Source: Verrucomicrobiales bacterium (lineage in GTDB: Bacteria > Verrucomicrobiota > Verrucomicrobiia > Verrucomicrobiales > DEV007). From it: a DNA stretch of 64,000 nt. The DNA is taken from NCBI GenBank assembly GCA_029213065.1, contig JARGPH010000009.1, forward strand, positions 1-64,000, given 5' to 3'. The notes below the pieces were generated by a model. That model was not told the origin of the DNA and did not search any database. It worked only from the letters and a program-made list of their open reading frames with translations. This document shows positions 48,072 through 57,443 of this stretch, one piece after another. Within the stretch, counting starts at the first letter, position 1. The number at the start of each line of letters is the position of its first letter. Made by a program: the position numbers and the translations under genes.

Positions 48072-48485
48072 ATGGATTCTCCTGATTCATCCCGCAGCTC
48101 AGCGAAGGGTGGACTGGGGGATGCGGTAATCGATGCTTTGATTGGTTCCGTGGACTGCTTTCACGCGCGCTTGAACCTGCTTCAGTTCGAGGCGAAGGAG
48201 GCGGGAACGGACCTCGTTGTCAGGCTGATCTGTTTTCTTGTCGCCGCGATATTCTGTGGTCTTGCCTATTTAATTACCCTCGTGGGTGGAATCGCGTGGG
48301 TTTCGATCAGTCAGGAATGGACCTGGTATAAGGTCACCTTGATTGTCGCGGGGATTCATTTGCTCCTCGCTGTGATACTGGTGGCCATCGGCAAACGCCG
48401 GTTCGGTCGAAAACCGTTTCGTGATTCGGTCGATGAATTCAAACGCGACCGTGAATGGCTCGAGGAGATGCGCCGCGAGAAATGA
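48072..48485 (+). CDS. YqjE-like phage-holin-superfamily membrane protein
   Basis: 137 residues: an N-terminal amphipathic helix (ARLNLLQFEAKEAGTDLVVR) and two membrane helices (LICFLVAAIFCGLAYLITLV and VTLIVAGIHLLLAVILVAIG), the Actinobacteriophage holin III/DUF1469 layout. Despite the name it is a host envelope protein, usually beside YqjD. Its stop overlaps the next start as ATGA. Confidence 0.88.
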   Translation: MDSPDSSRSSAKGGLGDAVIDALIGSVDCFHARLNLLQFEAKEAGTDLVVRLICFLVAAIFCGLAYLITLVGGIAWVSISQEWTWYKVTLIVAGIHLLLAVILVAIGKRRFGRKPFRDSVDEFKRDREWLEEMRREK

Positions 48486-48871
48486 AAAATACCACGGAAC
48501 GGGAACGATTGCTGGCGGCGGTGAGCCACTCCCGTCGCGAGTTGCGTGACGGCTTGATGCAGACGCGCGAGGCGGCTGACTTCACGAGCCGGGCGAAGGC
48601 CTCCGTGCAGAAAAATCTTTTCTGGTGGATTGGCGGCGCTGTCATTGCCGGGATTTGTGTCGCCTCCGCCACCGGAAGTGACGGGAGCCCGAAGGACGCC
48701 GAGACAAAAAAACGACTCTCTGCCTCCCGGAAGAAATCCTTCCGGTCGATGCTCTCCAGGCTGGGGGGAGTCTTGATTTCGCTGTCGAGTCCTCTCCTGA
48801 AGGCTTTTCTCACGCGGGAAATTGCAGGAGCCTTGAGTAAAATCGGAAGGAATGAATCCGCCGACCTCTGA
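48482..48871 (+). CDS. Small YqjK-position membrane protein
   Basis: 129 residues from the ATG at 48482 (ATGA overlap). N-terminal charged helix (RERLLAAVSHSRRELRDGLM), one membrane helix (FWWIGGAVIAGICVASATGS) and a basic C-terminal half with a hydrophobic end. Weak similarity in layout to YqjK-type proteins; position is the main argument. Probably part of the same envelope-stress complex. Confidence 0.75.
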   Translation: MKNTTERERLLAAVSHSRRELRDGLMQTREAADFTSRAKASVQKNLFWWIGGAVIAGICVASATGSDGSPKDAETKKRLSASRKKSFRSMLSRLGGVLISLSSPLLKAFLTREIAGALSKIGRNESADL

Positions 48872-48922
48872 GAGAGGAAATGGAACCCCTCCGATGCGTC
48901 TGAAATGGCGGGGCGGGGAAGC

Positions 48923-49816
48923 TTAGAGAGCGGGCATCCCGGGAGGCCGCTCAGAGAGTGGTCGGAATTCAGTCTCTTCGTAAGGTGTTTGCATTTCCTC
49001 TTCGGTGAGTCCTCCCACGATGCTGACATCTCCGAAATCCGAGGTCTTCAGGGTGGGCCGGTTCGAGCCCTTTTCCCAGTAAGTGGCTTGCTTTACCGGT
49101 TTGCCGTCGATGTTAATGACCGTGTATTTGTAGCGTTTCGGTCCCGACATGTGGAGGACGTGAAGCTGATTTTGCGTATCGATCGCGTAGGTGGGTTTGA
49201 TCACCGTCATGTAATCGCCAATGGTGAAGGTTGTGAAAACCATGCCCGAGTTGCTGTCCTTGAGTCTGAAGTAAAGCGCCTTTGCTCTCGCACCGTGGTA
49301 GTAAGTCATCAGTGAATACTCGCGGGTGCTCCCGGCCTGGGGGTGCCCCTGGGGAACTCCGACGATTTGGTTCCACATCAGTTGTCCCTCAGTGACCTGA
49401 ATCGTGACCGTCTTCGTCGTGAAAACCCGGTTGATCTGCGGGAAGGTCACGTTCGCTTTGACGCGGTAATTCCCCAGTGTCGCCATGGGATAGTAACGGT
49501 TGATCGTGACCTTGTGCTTGTAGGTCTGGCCGGCGGAAAGCACGATTGGCTTTTCCTGAATCCGGTTCTGCGTGGGGGTGATGAGGTGCCCGCGGTTGTC
49601 TGTGACGGTGAAGTCGAGCCAGCTGAGTCCGCCGGCGGAGTCGCCGAAAATTAAATCCTTTCCGGCACGGTTTACGATCGTGAGTGTTCCCGTGATCGGC
49701 TCGTGAGAGAGGAACAGCGAGCGATCCATTTCAAGATCGAGGACAATCTGGGCTGAGGCTTCACGGGCGGAGAAAAGGACCAGAAGTCCGAAAAGAGCAA
49801 ATAGAAGACGTCTCAT
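48923..49816 (-). CDS. Secreted beta-sandwich protein of unknown function
   Basis: 297 residues with a signal peptide (MRRLLFALFGLLVLFSAREASA). The first 130 residues look like an immunoglobulin-like or DUF-type sandwich (EPITGTLTIVNRAGKDLIFG, LSAGQTYKHKVTINRYYPMA, LGNYRVKANVTF), and the second half has FRLKDSNSGMVFTTFTIGDY and YKYTVINIDGKPVKQATYW. No catalytic motif. Convergent with the YqjK-like gene. Confidence 0.8.
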   Translation of the reverse strand: MRRLLFALFGLLVLFSAREASAQIVLDLEMDRSLFLSHEPITGTLTIVNRAGKDLIFGDSAGGLSWLDFTVTDNRGHLITPTQNRIQEKPIVLSAGQTYKHKVTINRYYPMATLGNYRVKANVTFPQINRVFTTKTVTIQVTEGQLMWNQIVGVPQGHPQAGSTREYSLMTYYHGARAKALYFRLKDSNSGMVFTTFTIGDYMTVIKPTYAIDTQNQLHVLHMSGPKRYKYTVINIDGKPVKQATYWEKGSNRPTLKTSDFGDVSIVGGLTEEEMQTPYEETEFRPLSERPPGMPAL

Positions 49817-50052
49817 AAAAGGGGATCAACCAACCTGAGGGCGGGACCTCCGGATGCGTTGAAAGGGTTTGTGTTCGGGGAAGGTAACCTACTTTCCACA
49901 GATTATCCTGACTAAAAAGGGGGTGAAACTCAACCAACTTCTCGGGTTTAAACGGTAATGTCTGCCAGAATTGTTAGAAGAACTAAGTATTTAAGCAAAA
50001 TAAGATTTTAGTTTTTCTAAAATTACGGCATAATTACCGCGTGACCTGTTAA

Positions 50053-52107
50053 ATGCAGAAATTGAACCTCAGTTGGCGCTTTTTTGTGGTGGTGATTTTT
50101 CTCGCCGGGTTCCTCGTGTCCAGTATCTTAGGCACATCCAGCTCGATGACTTTCGTCTGGCCCGGTTACATTGTGCTGGGGCTGGCAGGGGCGCTTTCGA
50201 TCGGAATGTTGTTCAAAAAAGTCTCCTACACCCTCTCGCGGGCGACGGCGGTGGGCGTTTTTGCGGTGGTTGGCTACTTTATTATCCGGGCGGCGGATTC
50301 TCCGATCAGTTATTTTGCCCGTGAGGATGCGACTCTCCTCATTGCCGCCTTTCTTTGCTACGTCCTGTTTCTCTCGCTTTTCACTTCTGCGCATTCGAGG
50401 AACATTCTCATTCTCACGCTTGCGTCCGTGGTGCTCGCCAATTTGGGAATGGCCTTGTACCAGAGCCTATTCAACTCCACTGCCTGGCTTTTGCCCGGAT
50501 ACGAGCGCACTGAGCCGGACCGCGTGAGCGGGCTGTTCAACCACCCCGATCACTTTGCCGCCTTCATTGGCTCGCTCGCACCGATGTGGTTCGCGATCTC
50601 TCTCTACAGCAGAGGGCGAAAACGCGTCCGCCTCAGCTATCTGGCGCTGGGAGCCGTTTCTTTCATCGTTGTTGCCTTTTCCGGGTCCGGGCAAGCCGGA
50701 GTCGCCCTTTTCGCCGGATTGTTGATCCTCGGTTCGATGATGACTTTGATTGCCTGGAAGAAGACGAGGCCCGCGTTCCGTCGTCGTTTCTTTACCGCTG
50801 TTGGATGTTTTCTCCTCATAGGCACAGTCGTCACTGTCGCCGCGAATGGTCCGATCAAGCGTCAACTCTCCCGGAATCTTCTGACGAAGAGCGAGTCCGT
50901 GAGTCTTCCTCTGCTCTGGGACAGTGCGCTCAGTCAGATGGCAGAGTCGCCTATTCTCGGGACGGGGAGCCGAACCTCCTACTTTTACAGTCGCCTCTTT
51001 CGTTCCGAGTCGCTCGATCCCACCGTTAACGAGCAGGAATTCGCTCACAATGAGTTTCTTCAGGTCGCCGCTGATTACGGATTAATGGGATTTCTGATCC
51101 TCATGGGGTTCGTGGGGCTTCATGTCGCAAGTGGCTTCCGTTTTGCGAAGTCCTATTTCAGTTTCGGGGGGCTCCTTCCGAAGTCTGATCACCTTGCCTA
51201 CGTCGTGGGAGGGCTCGCTGTCCTCGCCGGAATGGGGGTTGCCTCGTGTTTTGATTTTGTGATGCATCTGCCTGTTTTTGCGCTGACTGCGTCGGTTCTC
51301 ATGGGGATTCTTGCCGTCCCCGATCCGATGGCTGCGGCTCTGGAAAAAAGCGACATGCCGACTCTTCCCGGTGGGAGCGTGCTCTTCGCCCACCGTTCCC
51401 TCGCCTGCGGTTGCGGTATTGCTTTTCTGATTTTCGGCATCTCATTCGCCCGCAGCGAGTATCACTACGAAATGGCACGGATCTCTTTTGAAGCGGACCG
51501 TCAGAATTTCAGGCAGTTTACCCATCTCCATAAGGCGCGTGAGTTGGATCCGCTGAATCCTTTTGCCTATATTCTCAGTGGGCACGCGCAGGTCGCCACG
51601 ATCACATCGAATATGGCAACTCCGGAGAGAAAGCAGATTCTGGAAAAGGCGGATCATTACTTTTCACGCGCCCGTGACCTTTACCCTCAGGATATTTTCA
51701 CAGCGGTGGGGCATGTTGCCGTGCTCGATGAGCTGGGGCAGAAGGACAGGGCCTTTCAGCGATTGGCGGACGCGCGCGAATGGGCTCCGTTGTATGGGAA
51801 TCTCATGCTGGCAGAAGCCGAGCACTACCTGAGAAACGGCGAAGTGAATGCGGCGCAGATCGCCTATGCTTCAGCGATGGAGGCGAAGGCTTTCCGGGAT
51901 GTTGAAGCAGCGAGGTCCGGCCTCGAAACCATTTCCGAATGGCGTCTCATTGCGGCAAGACGCGGCATCGACGTGCCGGAGCCTCCTGCGATTCTCGCGA
52001 GTAAATCAGGAACCGACGGAGAGCGCACCATTGAGCCTGCGAAGGTCGGTTCGCGTAACGTCGCCGGTGAAGACGGGAAACTGCTCTCTATTCCGGGGCC
52101 TGAATAG
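50053..52107 (+). CDS. O-antigen ligase/polymerase-like protein with TPR-like tail
   Basis: 684 residues. About 11 membrane helices with the Wzy_C/WaaL loop: VSGLFNHPDHFAAFIGSLAP (His/Arg region) and ILGTGSRTSYFYSRLF, then FAHNEFLQVAADYGLMGFLI. From about residue 475 the chain is soluble and helical with repeats of the TPR type (KARELDPLNPFAYILSGHA; YFSRARDLYPQDIFTAVGHV). Probably joins or polymerises surface polysaccharide. Divergent from the gene at 49816 across an AT-rich 236-base gap with a small hairpin at 50005-50023. Confidence 0.9.
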   Translation: MQKLNLSWRFFVVVIFLAGFLVSSILGTSSSMTFVWPGYIVLGLAGALSIGMLFKKVSYTLSRATAVGVFAVVGYFIIRAADSPISYFAREDATLLIAAFLCYVLFLSLFTSAHSRNILILTLASVVLANLGMALYQSLFNSTAWLLPGYERTEPDRVSGLFNHPDHFAAFIGSLAPMWFAISLYSRGRKRVRLSYLALGAVSFIVVAFSGSGQAGVALFAGLLILGSMMTLIAWKKTRPAFRRRFFTAVGCFLLIGTVVTVAANGPIKRQLSRNLLTKSESVSLPLLWDSALSQMAESPILGTGSRTSYFYSRLFRSESLDPTVNEQEFAHNEFLQVAADYGLMGFLILMGFVGLHVASGFRFAKSYFSFGGLLPKSDHLAYVVGGLAVLAGMGVASCFDFVMHLPVFALTASVLMGILAVPDPMAAALEKSDMPTLPGGSVLFAHRSLACGCGIAFLIFGISFARSEYHYEMARISFEADRQNFRQFTHLHKARELDPLNPFAYILSGHAQVATITSNMATPERKQILEKADHYFSRARDLYPQDIFTAVGHVAVLDELGQKDRAFQRLADAREWAPLYGNLMLAEAEHYLRNGEVNAAQIAYASAMEAKAFRDVEAARSGLETISEWRLIAARRGIDVPEPPAILASKSGTDGERTIEPAKVGSRNVAGEDGKLLSIPGPE

Positions 52108-53101
52108 AGGTCGCCTGATTGTCCGGCTTGGATGAGAGAATGACCTGTTCTCCCTCGTGAGGGGAAATGACCCGGTCATTCAGATCGTGTTCCTCAATCG
52201 CGCTGTGAAGGCGTTGCAACGGCTCGTGGCGATGCTCATTGCTGATCGGAAAGGTGGCGTGATGCATCGGAATCATCTTCGCCGCATTCAGATCAAAAAA
52301 CGCCTGAACCGCCTCCTCCGGGTTCATGTGGACTTCGCGACCGCTCGGGCAATCGTAGGCTCCGATGGGCAGGAGGGCGGTGTCGATGGAGTGCTTCTCC
52401 CCGATTTCCCGGAATCCGTCGAAATAGGCGGAGTCGCCTGAGTGGTATACGGTATGATCGGGAAGCTCGATGACGTATCCGCCGAAACCTTTGTGGGTAT
52501 CGTGGATGTAGCGGGCTCCCCAGTGGTGAGCCGGTGTGAAATGGATCTTTGCCCCGCCAAATTCAAAAATTTCCCAATCCGTCATCTCGATGACCGATTT
52601 CGTTTTCAGCTTTTTCAAGACAGGGCCGACACCGTGAGGCACGAGAACGGTCTGCGAGCCGTCGACGATGCGTTTCAAGGTCATTCGGCAGAGGTGATCA
52701 AAATGCGCGTGCGTGATGAGAACGAGATCGATGTGGGGAAGATGCTCGATGTCGATTCCCGGGTCGCGGTGACGTTTGAGAGGGCCCACCCATTTGGCCC
52801 AGACCGGATCAATGAGGACATTGAACCCGGCGGTGCGGACGAGAAAGCTGGCGTGGCCGATCCAGACCACCTCGACCTCGTGGCCCTCGAGAGCGCGGAA
52901 TTCAGGAGGATGCGGAGTTCCGGTTTCTTCCCGTCGTTGCATCAATGACGGGAGGAAACTACCGCTCAAATACTGGTAGTTGCGCTTTGCCCACCCGCGT
53001 TGCGGGAGAAGCCCGACCCGCCGCCCTTCGGTTTTCAACCGGGAGCTTTTTTTAGCAGGGGTCGATTCCGGGGGGAGGGGCGCAGAGTTTTGATTCGACA
53101 T
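52088..53101 (-). CDS. Metallo-beta-lactamase-fold hydrolase (NAPE-PLD/UlaG-like)
   Basis: 337 residues from the ATG at 53101 (the frame is open further upstream). Metal ligands: HAHFDH (131-136), the later His in FTPAHHWGARY, SGDSAYFDGF (Asp) and IPMHHATF. The WIGHASFLVRTAGFNVLIDP start and APAH-type pattern match the N-acylphosphatidylethanolamine phospholipase-D-like group. Substrate unknown. Its stop overlaps the convergent polymerase gene by 20 bases. Confidence 0.92.
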   Translation of the reverse strand: MSNQNSAPLPPESTPAKKSSRLKTEGRRVGLLPQRGWAKRNYQYLSGSFLPSLMQRREETGTPHPPEFRALEGHEVEVVWIGHASFLVRTAGFNVLIDPVWAKWVGPLKRHRDPGIDIEHLPHIDLVLITHAHFDHLCRMTLKRIVDGSQTVLVPHGVGPVLKKLKTKSVIEMTDWEIFEFGGAKIHFTPAHHWGARYIHDTHKGFGGYVIELPDHTVYHSGDSAYFDGFREIGEKHSIDTALLPIGAYDCPSGREVHMNPEEAVQAFFDLNAAKMIPMHHATFPISNEHRHEPLQRLHSAIEEHDLNDRVISPHEGEQVILSSKPDNQATSIQAPE

Positions 53102-53210
53102 AAAGAGATAAGGTCCGCCGGTACGATAAGCATTTGAATCGAGGCGATCAATGAGATAAAAATCCCTTTTCCGCGCCAGATTTAGTGGTTTGGTCAAAAG
53201 GCTTTACTTC

Positions 53211-54203
53211 ATGACCGTCACTGAAATTGAACAACACACGCGCGCCGCATTTCCCGAATGGAATGAGGCTGACCTACGATTCGACCTCATCGAGAAGGGC
53301 GGTTCGGGCCGCATTTTTGTGCGTGTGAGCGGTTTGCCTGAGGGCGGAGCCGTCATTGCCATGTTCTATCTCAATGACCGCGCTGATAATAAGCGCTTCG
53401 CTCCCGTAACCGACTTTTTGAATCGTCACGAGATTCCGGCTCCAGAAGTGATCCGGAGGAACGATGAATTGAATCTCCTCTGGGTCGAGGATCTGGGTGA
53501 GATCGATTTAGGGACTCTCGAAGACTCTGATTGGGATGATGTCCGCGCTCCGGCCTACCGCGAGGCGCTCAAGGCGGTGTTTCGACTCCATTCGATTCTG
53601 GAGGCGGAGGCGCCGGAGGATCTGCCTGAACTGGAACCACCCTTTGATGACGCTCTCTATACCTGGGAGCAGGAGTATTTTCTCGAGCAGTATGTGGCGC
53701 GGTTTCTCTCGCCGGAAACAGCCTCCTCCCTTGCCGCTTCCCCGGAAATGAAGGCGCTGCGCGATGAGTTGGCGAAACTGCCGCGATCACTGCTGCACCG
53801 TGATTTCCAGAGCACGAATGTGATGATGCCCGGGGGGGAAGCGCATCTCATCGATTACCAGGGACTTCGATGGGGCGTGCCCGAGTATGATCTCGCCTCG
53901 ATGGTTTACGATCCCTATATCACCTTTTCCGAAACGGAGCGGGACGAGCTGGTCGATTATTACTTCTCTCTCAAAGAGGAAGCCGGACACGAAACGAGTC
54001 GTGAAGCTTTTCAGAAGCGGCTCAATCAGTGCGCGACGCAGCGGTTGATGCAGGCGATGGGGGCGTATGGCTTTCTCAGCGAGGTCAAAGGGAAGTCGGA
54101 ATTCCTCCAGCATATTCCCGCGGCAGCGGCGCGATTGGTGGCTTTGTCAGAACAGGATGGCGGGCTTCCTCCGCTGAAGGAAGTGCTGCAGGGTGTCGCC
54201 TGA
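53211..54203 (+). CDS. Aminoglycoside-phosphotransferase-fold kinase (AmgK-like)
   Basis: 330 residues from the ATG at 53211 with AAGG nine bases before it. Kinase signatures: GGSGRIFVRV glycine loop, LLHRDFQSTNVMM catalytic loop (Asp, Asn) and LIDYQGLRWGVPEYDLASMV metal-binding Asp. The HRDFQSxN form and length are those of AmgK, which phosphorylates free MurNAc/GlcNAc at the anomeric carbon in cell-wall recycling. No MurU-type uridylyltransferase lies next to it, so the assignment is tentative. Confidence 0.85.
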   Translation: MTVTEIEQHTRAAFPEWNEADLRFDLIEKGGSGRIFVRVSGLPEGGAVIAMFYLNDRADNKRFAPVTDFLNRHEIPAPEVIRRNDELNLLWVEDLGEIDLGTLEDSDWDDVRAPAYREALKAVFRLHSILEAEAPEDLPELEPPFDDALYTWEQEYFLEQYVARFLSPETASSLAASPEMKALRDELAKLPRSLLHRDFQSTNVMMPGGEAHLIDYQGLRWGVPEYDLASMVYDPYITFSETERDELVDYYFSLKEEAGHETSREAFQKRLNQCATQRLMQAMGAYGFLSEVKGKSEFLQHIPAAAARLVALSEQDGGLPPLKEVLQGVA

Positions 54204-54207
54204 CTGG

Positions 54208-56121
54208 CTACATCGTTTCGATGTGGGTGAGGACGTCGAGGAAAGGCACCTCGTTGAGCAGTCCGAAGTTATCGTCGCGATTGAGGCGTTTTCGCGTCGT
54301 CGCCGGACTCGATAAGCCGCAGAAAAAACGGGCAAGCTGTCTCGGCTCGCGGAGCACGGGGATGTTCTGATTCTTCATCAGTCGAATCGCTTCGGCCTGC
54401 TCGAGATCGATCTCGGAACGTTTCGCGGCGGGAAGGGGGCCTCCCTGGAAAGTCCCGAGGCAGGCATCGCAATTGCCGCAGGGCTCCATCGAATCCCCGA
54501 AGTAGGCGATGAGAGTTTGCGGAATGCAGGCCGCGCTTTCGCAGAGATCGACGACGAGGTTGAGCCTCTCGATTTCACCGGCTTCCCGCGACTCGAAGCG
54601 TTCCACCATGCGCCGAGTGATCGAGGCGACATTTCGTTCCCCGTGAGGAGCGAGCTCGTAGGAATGGCGAAGATGGGAACGCTGCACAATCGCGTCGCGG
54701 CTCTCTGCGAGAATTTGAATCGCCTCGCGCACTTTGCCTTCGTCTTCGCCGATTTCGAAAGCCGACTCGGCGATGTTGAAGGAGTGCCATTTCCAGCCTT
54801 TCTTCCCCGTTTCAAAAAGTCGTTTGAGACGATGCTGCAGCGCGGGAGGATGCCCCTCGAGAATGTCCTCGAACTTCCGCAGGAGCTGAACCCGGTTGCC
54901 GCCGTAATAAGGGCCGCGTGGAATGATGATGCCGTCGAGTTCGAGATACGTCAGCGCTGTCGAGACGACCGAGGGGCGCATGTCTCTCGACTGCGAGAGA
55001 TCGTAGCGCGAGATCGAGAAGTGATCGCCCTGGAGAAGAACGTGTTCGACCAGCGACTTGAGAGAGTTTGCCGAAGGCGTGTCGCCATAGATGAAGTTTT
55101 CGAGAACGGTGAGGTCGTCGGCGCAGGCGAGAATCTCGCAGGTGGAGATGTCCCCGTCGCGTCCGGATCGACCCGATTCCTGAACGTAGTTCTCGAGCGA
55201 TTTCGGGAGGTTGTAGTGATAGACGTGACGGATGTTGGACTTGTCGACGCCCATCCCGAACGCGATCGTTGCGACGACGATGTCGAGCGTCCCCTCCATA
55301 AAAGTGTCCTGAACTTCGGCGCGGTGCTCGTTCCGCATTCCCGCATGGTAGGCGCGCGCATTCAGCCCTGCCCGTTTTAAAATCCCGGCAACCCGTTCCG
55401 CGGTTTGCTGGAGTGTCACGTAGACAACCGAGGCCCCCGGTGCCTGAGCCTGCATCAGTTCGCAGAGGAGGGCGTCGCGATCCGTTTCGGAGCAGGGGTG
55501 GATATTGAAATGAAGATTGTCCCGCGCGAAGCCGGTCTGCACGTGGTCCGCTTCCGCGATCCCGAAACGCTCCCGGATTTGTTCCGCGACGATAGGCGTC
55601 GCTGTGGCCGTGAGGGCGAGAATTCTCTCGACGGAGAGGTCCCGCGCGAGATTGGCGAGCTTGAGATAATCCGGACGGAAATTGTGTCCCCATTCCGAAA
55701 TGCAATGCGCCTCGTCCACCGCGAGCAGCGAAATGCGGCAGCGTCGCAACCGGCGGATGAAGCCCTCGTTGGCGAGACGTTCCGGCGCGACGTAGAGCAG
55801 CTTCAAACTCCCGTTTTCCATCGACTCGTAGATTTCTCCGATCTCCTCCAGTTCGATTGTGGAATCGAGCCTGGCCGCGGGAATGCCGCGAGCCTGGAGA
55901 GTCTCGACCTGGTCTTTCATCAGCGCGATGAGCGGAGAGACCACCAGCGTAAGCCCTTCGAGCAGCAGAGCGGGAAGCTGGTAGCAGAGACTTTTTCCCC
56001 CTCCGGTGGGGAAGAGGGCGAGAGCGGAACGTCCTTCCAGAAGAATCTCAACGACCGCTTCCTGACCCTCACGGAATCCTTCGTGGTCAAAGTGGCGTTG
56101 CAGCGCTTCGCGTGGTGTCAT
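54208..56121 (-). CDS. recQ: ATP-dependent DNA helicase RecQ
   Basis: 637 residues. Helicase motifs: FPTGGGKSLCYQLP (Walker A, 38-44), VVSPLIALMKDQ, VDEAHCISEWGHNFRPDY, LTATAT, and VQESGRSGRDG. The RecQ-C zinc-binding region reads CESAACIPQTL ... MEPCGNCDACLG with four Cys. The end lacks a clear HRDC domain; about 90 residues follow the zinc domain. 3'-5' unwinding in recombination and repair. Convergent with the APH gene (4-base gap). Confidence 0.95.
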   Translation of the reverse strand: MTPREALQRHFDHEGFREGQEAVVEILLEGRSALALFPTGGGKSLCYQLPALLLEGLTLVVSPLIALMKDQVETLQARGIPAARLDSTIELEEIGEIYESMENGSLKLLYVAPERLANEGFIRRLRRCRISLLAVDEAHCISEWGHNFRPDYLKLANLARDLSVERILALTATATPIVAEQIRERFGIAEADHVQTGFARDNLHFNIHPCSETDRDALLCELMQAQAPGASVVYVTLQQTAERVAGILKRAGLNARAYHAGMRNEHRAEVQDTFMEGTLDIVVATIAFGMGVDKSNIRHVYHYNLPKSLENYVQESGRSGRDGDISTCEILACADDLTVLENFIYGDTPSANSLKSLVEHVLLQGDHFSISRYDLSQSRDMRPSVVSTALTYLELDGIIIPRGPYYGGNRVQLLRKFEDILEGHPPALQHRLKRLFETGKKGWKWHSFNIAESAFEIGEDEGKVREAIQILAESRDAIVQRSHLRHSYELAPHGERNVASITRRMVERFESREAGEIERLNLVVDLCESAACIPQTLIAYFGDSMEPCGNCDACLGTFQGGPLPAAKRSEIDLEQAEAIRLMKNQNIPVLREPRQLARFFCGLSSPATTRKRLNRDDNFGLLNEVPFLDVLTHIETM

Positions 56122-56203
56122 AAAGAAAGGCGGATCGGAAATGGCGGGATTAACGGTTCTATAGAGCTTGCCCGCAATTTTAAATACTCCTACACTCGGC
56201 GGG

Positions 56204-57373
56204 ATGAAAATTCAGCTTTCGATTCTTTTCTTCGTTGTCTCTCTTTGCGTGACTGCTTTGAGGGCGGAAGTGAGGGACTGGACCAACAGTGCCGGCAAAA
56301 CGATCTCCGCCGAGCTGGTCGATGTCTCTGAGGGAAACGCCATTCTCGATATGGGTGGTCGCAATTTTGAAGTGCCCATCGGGACGCTTTCAGAGCCTGA
56401 TCAGGCTTTCATCAAGGAGTGGAGCAAGTCGGCTCCGGCTGACACGGCAAAGGATTCTGCGATTGAACCCAACTGGGACGGGGAATGGCCCAGGTTGATT
56501 TCCGCTGACATTAAACAGGATATTGACGTGCTGAGTGAGGAAGAAGGTGAATATATCTACGCGAGCGATCACTACGAATTTATCTGCGATGTGAATCTCA
56601 ACACCTCGGTGGTAAAGCGCTTCTCGCTCCTCTTTGAGGCAACGAATCAGTTTTGCAGAGAGCTCCCGCTCGGGATGATCAAACCGTTCCGCGAAGAGAG
56701 GCATAAAATTCATCTTTTCGAAACCAAAGATGCCTATGTATCGAAGGGCGGACCTCCCGATTCTGCGGGTGTTTACATTTCGCGCGGAGGCGAGGGCGAT
56801 ATTCTCGTTCCTCTCACCAGCCTCGGCGTTAAGAAAGTCGGGAGCAGCTACAGCGTTGACTACAAAGAGGAGAACACGACGCTCTCTCATGAGATCACTC
56901 ACCAGCTCACTGATAAGGAATATGGCGTCGCCGGTTCGAGGGGCTGGTTTACCGAAGGGCTCGCCGAATACATCGCAAACAGCGGGTATCGTTCCGGGAA
57001 ATTCAATGTCGATGACCTCCAGAAACTGAAAGCGCGGGTCACCGCCTACGGTGAAGACGGTCGTGGCGGGCGTGCTCTCGGAGAAGAGTTTAATGCTCCG
57101 GATCTGAACGCGTTTTTCACGCAGGACTATGGTTCCTTTGTCGCCAACGCGCAGCTCAACTACGGGCTCGGAGCGCTCGTCGTTTACTACTTTTTTCACA
57201 TGGACGGAGAGAAGGATGCCGCGAACATCAAAAACTTCCTCAAAGGGTTGAAGGAGGGAAAGAAAATTCCGGAAATGTATGAGCCGCTTCTCGCCGGAAG
57301 ATCCTGGGACGAGATGGAAGCCGACATCACCAAGGGATGGCGGTCGCGTGGGGTGCGGATCAATTTTCAGTAG
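56204..57373 (+). CDS. Secreted SHD1-domain protein with a gluzincin-like peptidase domain
   Basis: 389 residues from the ATG at 56204. Signal peptide 1-21, then an SHD1 domain (RDWTNSAGKTISAELVDVSE; VPIGTLSEPDQAFIKEW) and a C-terminal metallopeptidase-like domain with HEITH (229-233) and the third ligand region WFTEGLAEYIAN (Glu251/Glu255). SHD1 is common in secreted proteins of this phylum; the pairing suggests an extracellular protease docked to a surface. Activity is inferred from motifs. Confidence 0.88.
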   Translation: MKIQLSILFFVVSLCVTALRAEVRDWTNSAGKTISAELVDVSEGNAILDMGGRNFEVPIGTLSEPDQAFIKEWSKSAPADTAKDSAIEPNWDGEWPRLISADIKQDIDVLSEEEGEYIYASDHYEFICDVNLNTSVVKRFSLLFEATNQFCRELPLGMIKPFREERHKIHLFETKDAYVSKGGPPDSAGVYISRGGEGDILVPLTSLGVKKVGSSYSVDYKEENTTLSHEITHQLTDKEYGVAGSRGWFTEGLAEYIANSGYRSGKFNVDDLQKLKARVTAYGEDGRGGRALGEEFNAPDLNAFFTQDYGSFVANAQLNYGLGALVVYYFFHMDGEKDAANIKNFLKGLKEGKKIPEMYEPLLAGRSWDEMEADITKGWRSRGVRINFQ

Positions 57374-57406
57374 GTGAAAAGAAAGTGGATACGCCATTTA
57401 ACCCTC

Positions 57407-57434
57407 TTGAGTCAGTGACCTAACCCTGTTAGAT
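57407..57434 (+). promoter_or_regulatory. Sigma-70-like promoter before the oxidoreductase gene
   Basis: TTGAGT (57407-57412) and TTAGAT (57429-57434), spacing 16. Initiation about 7 bases later leaves almost no leader before ATG 57444, so a short-leader transcript is possible. Pattern only. Confidence 0.4.
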
Positions 57435-57443
57435 CCCGTTTGT

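Noticed and set aside
57429-57434. GTTAGAT before the Gfo/Idh gene as an attC R' box
   Set aside because: No complementary arm; better explained as a -10 box with TTGAGT 16 bases upstream.
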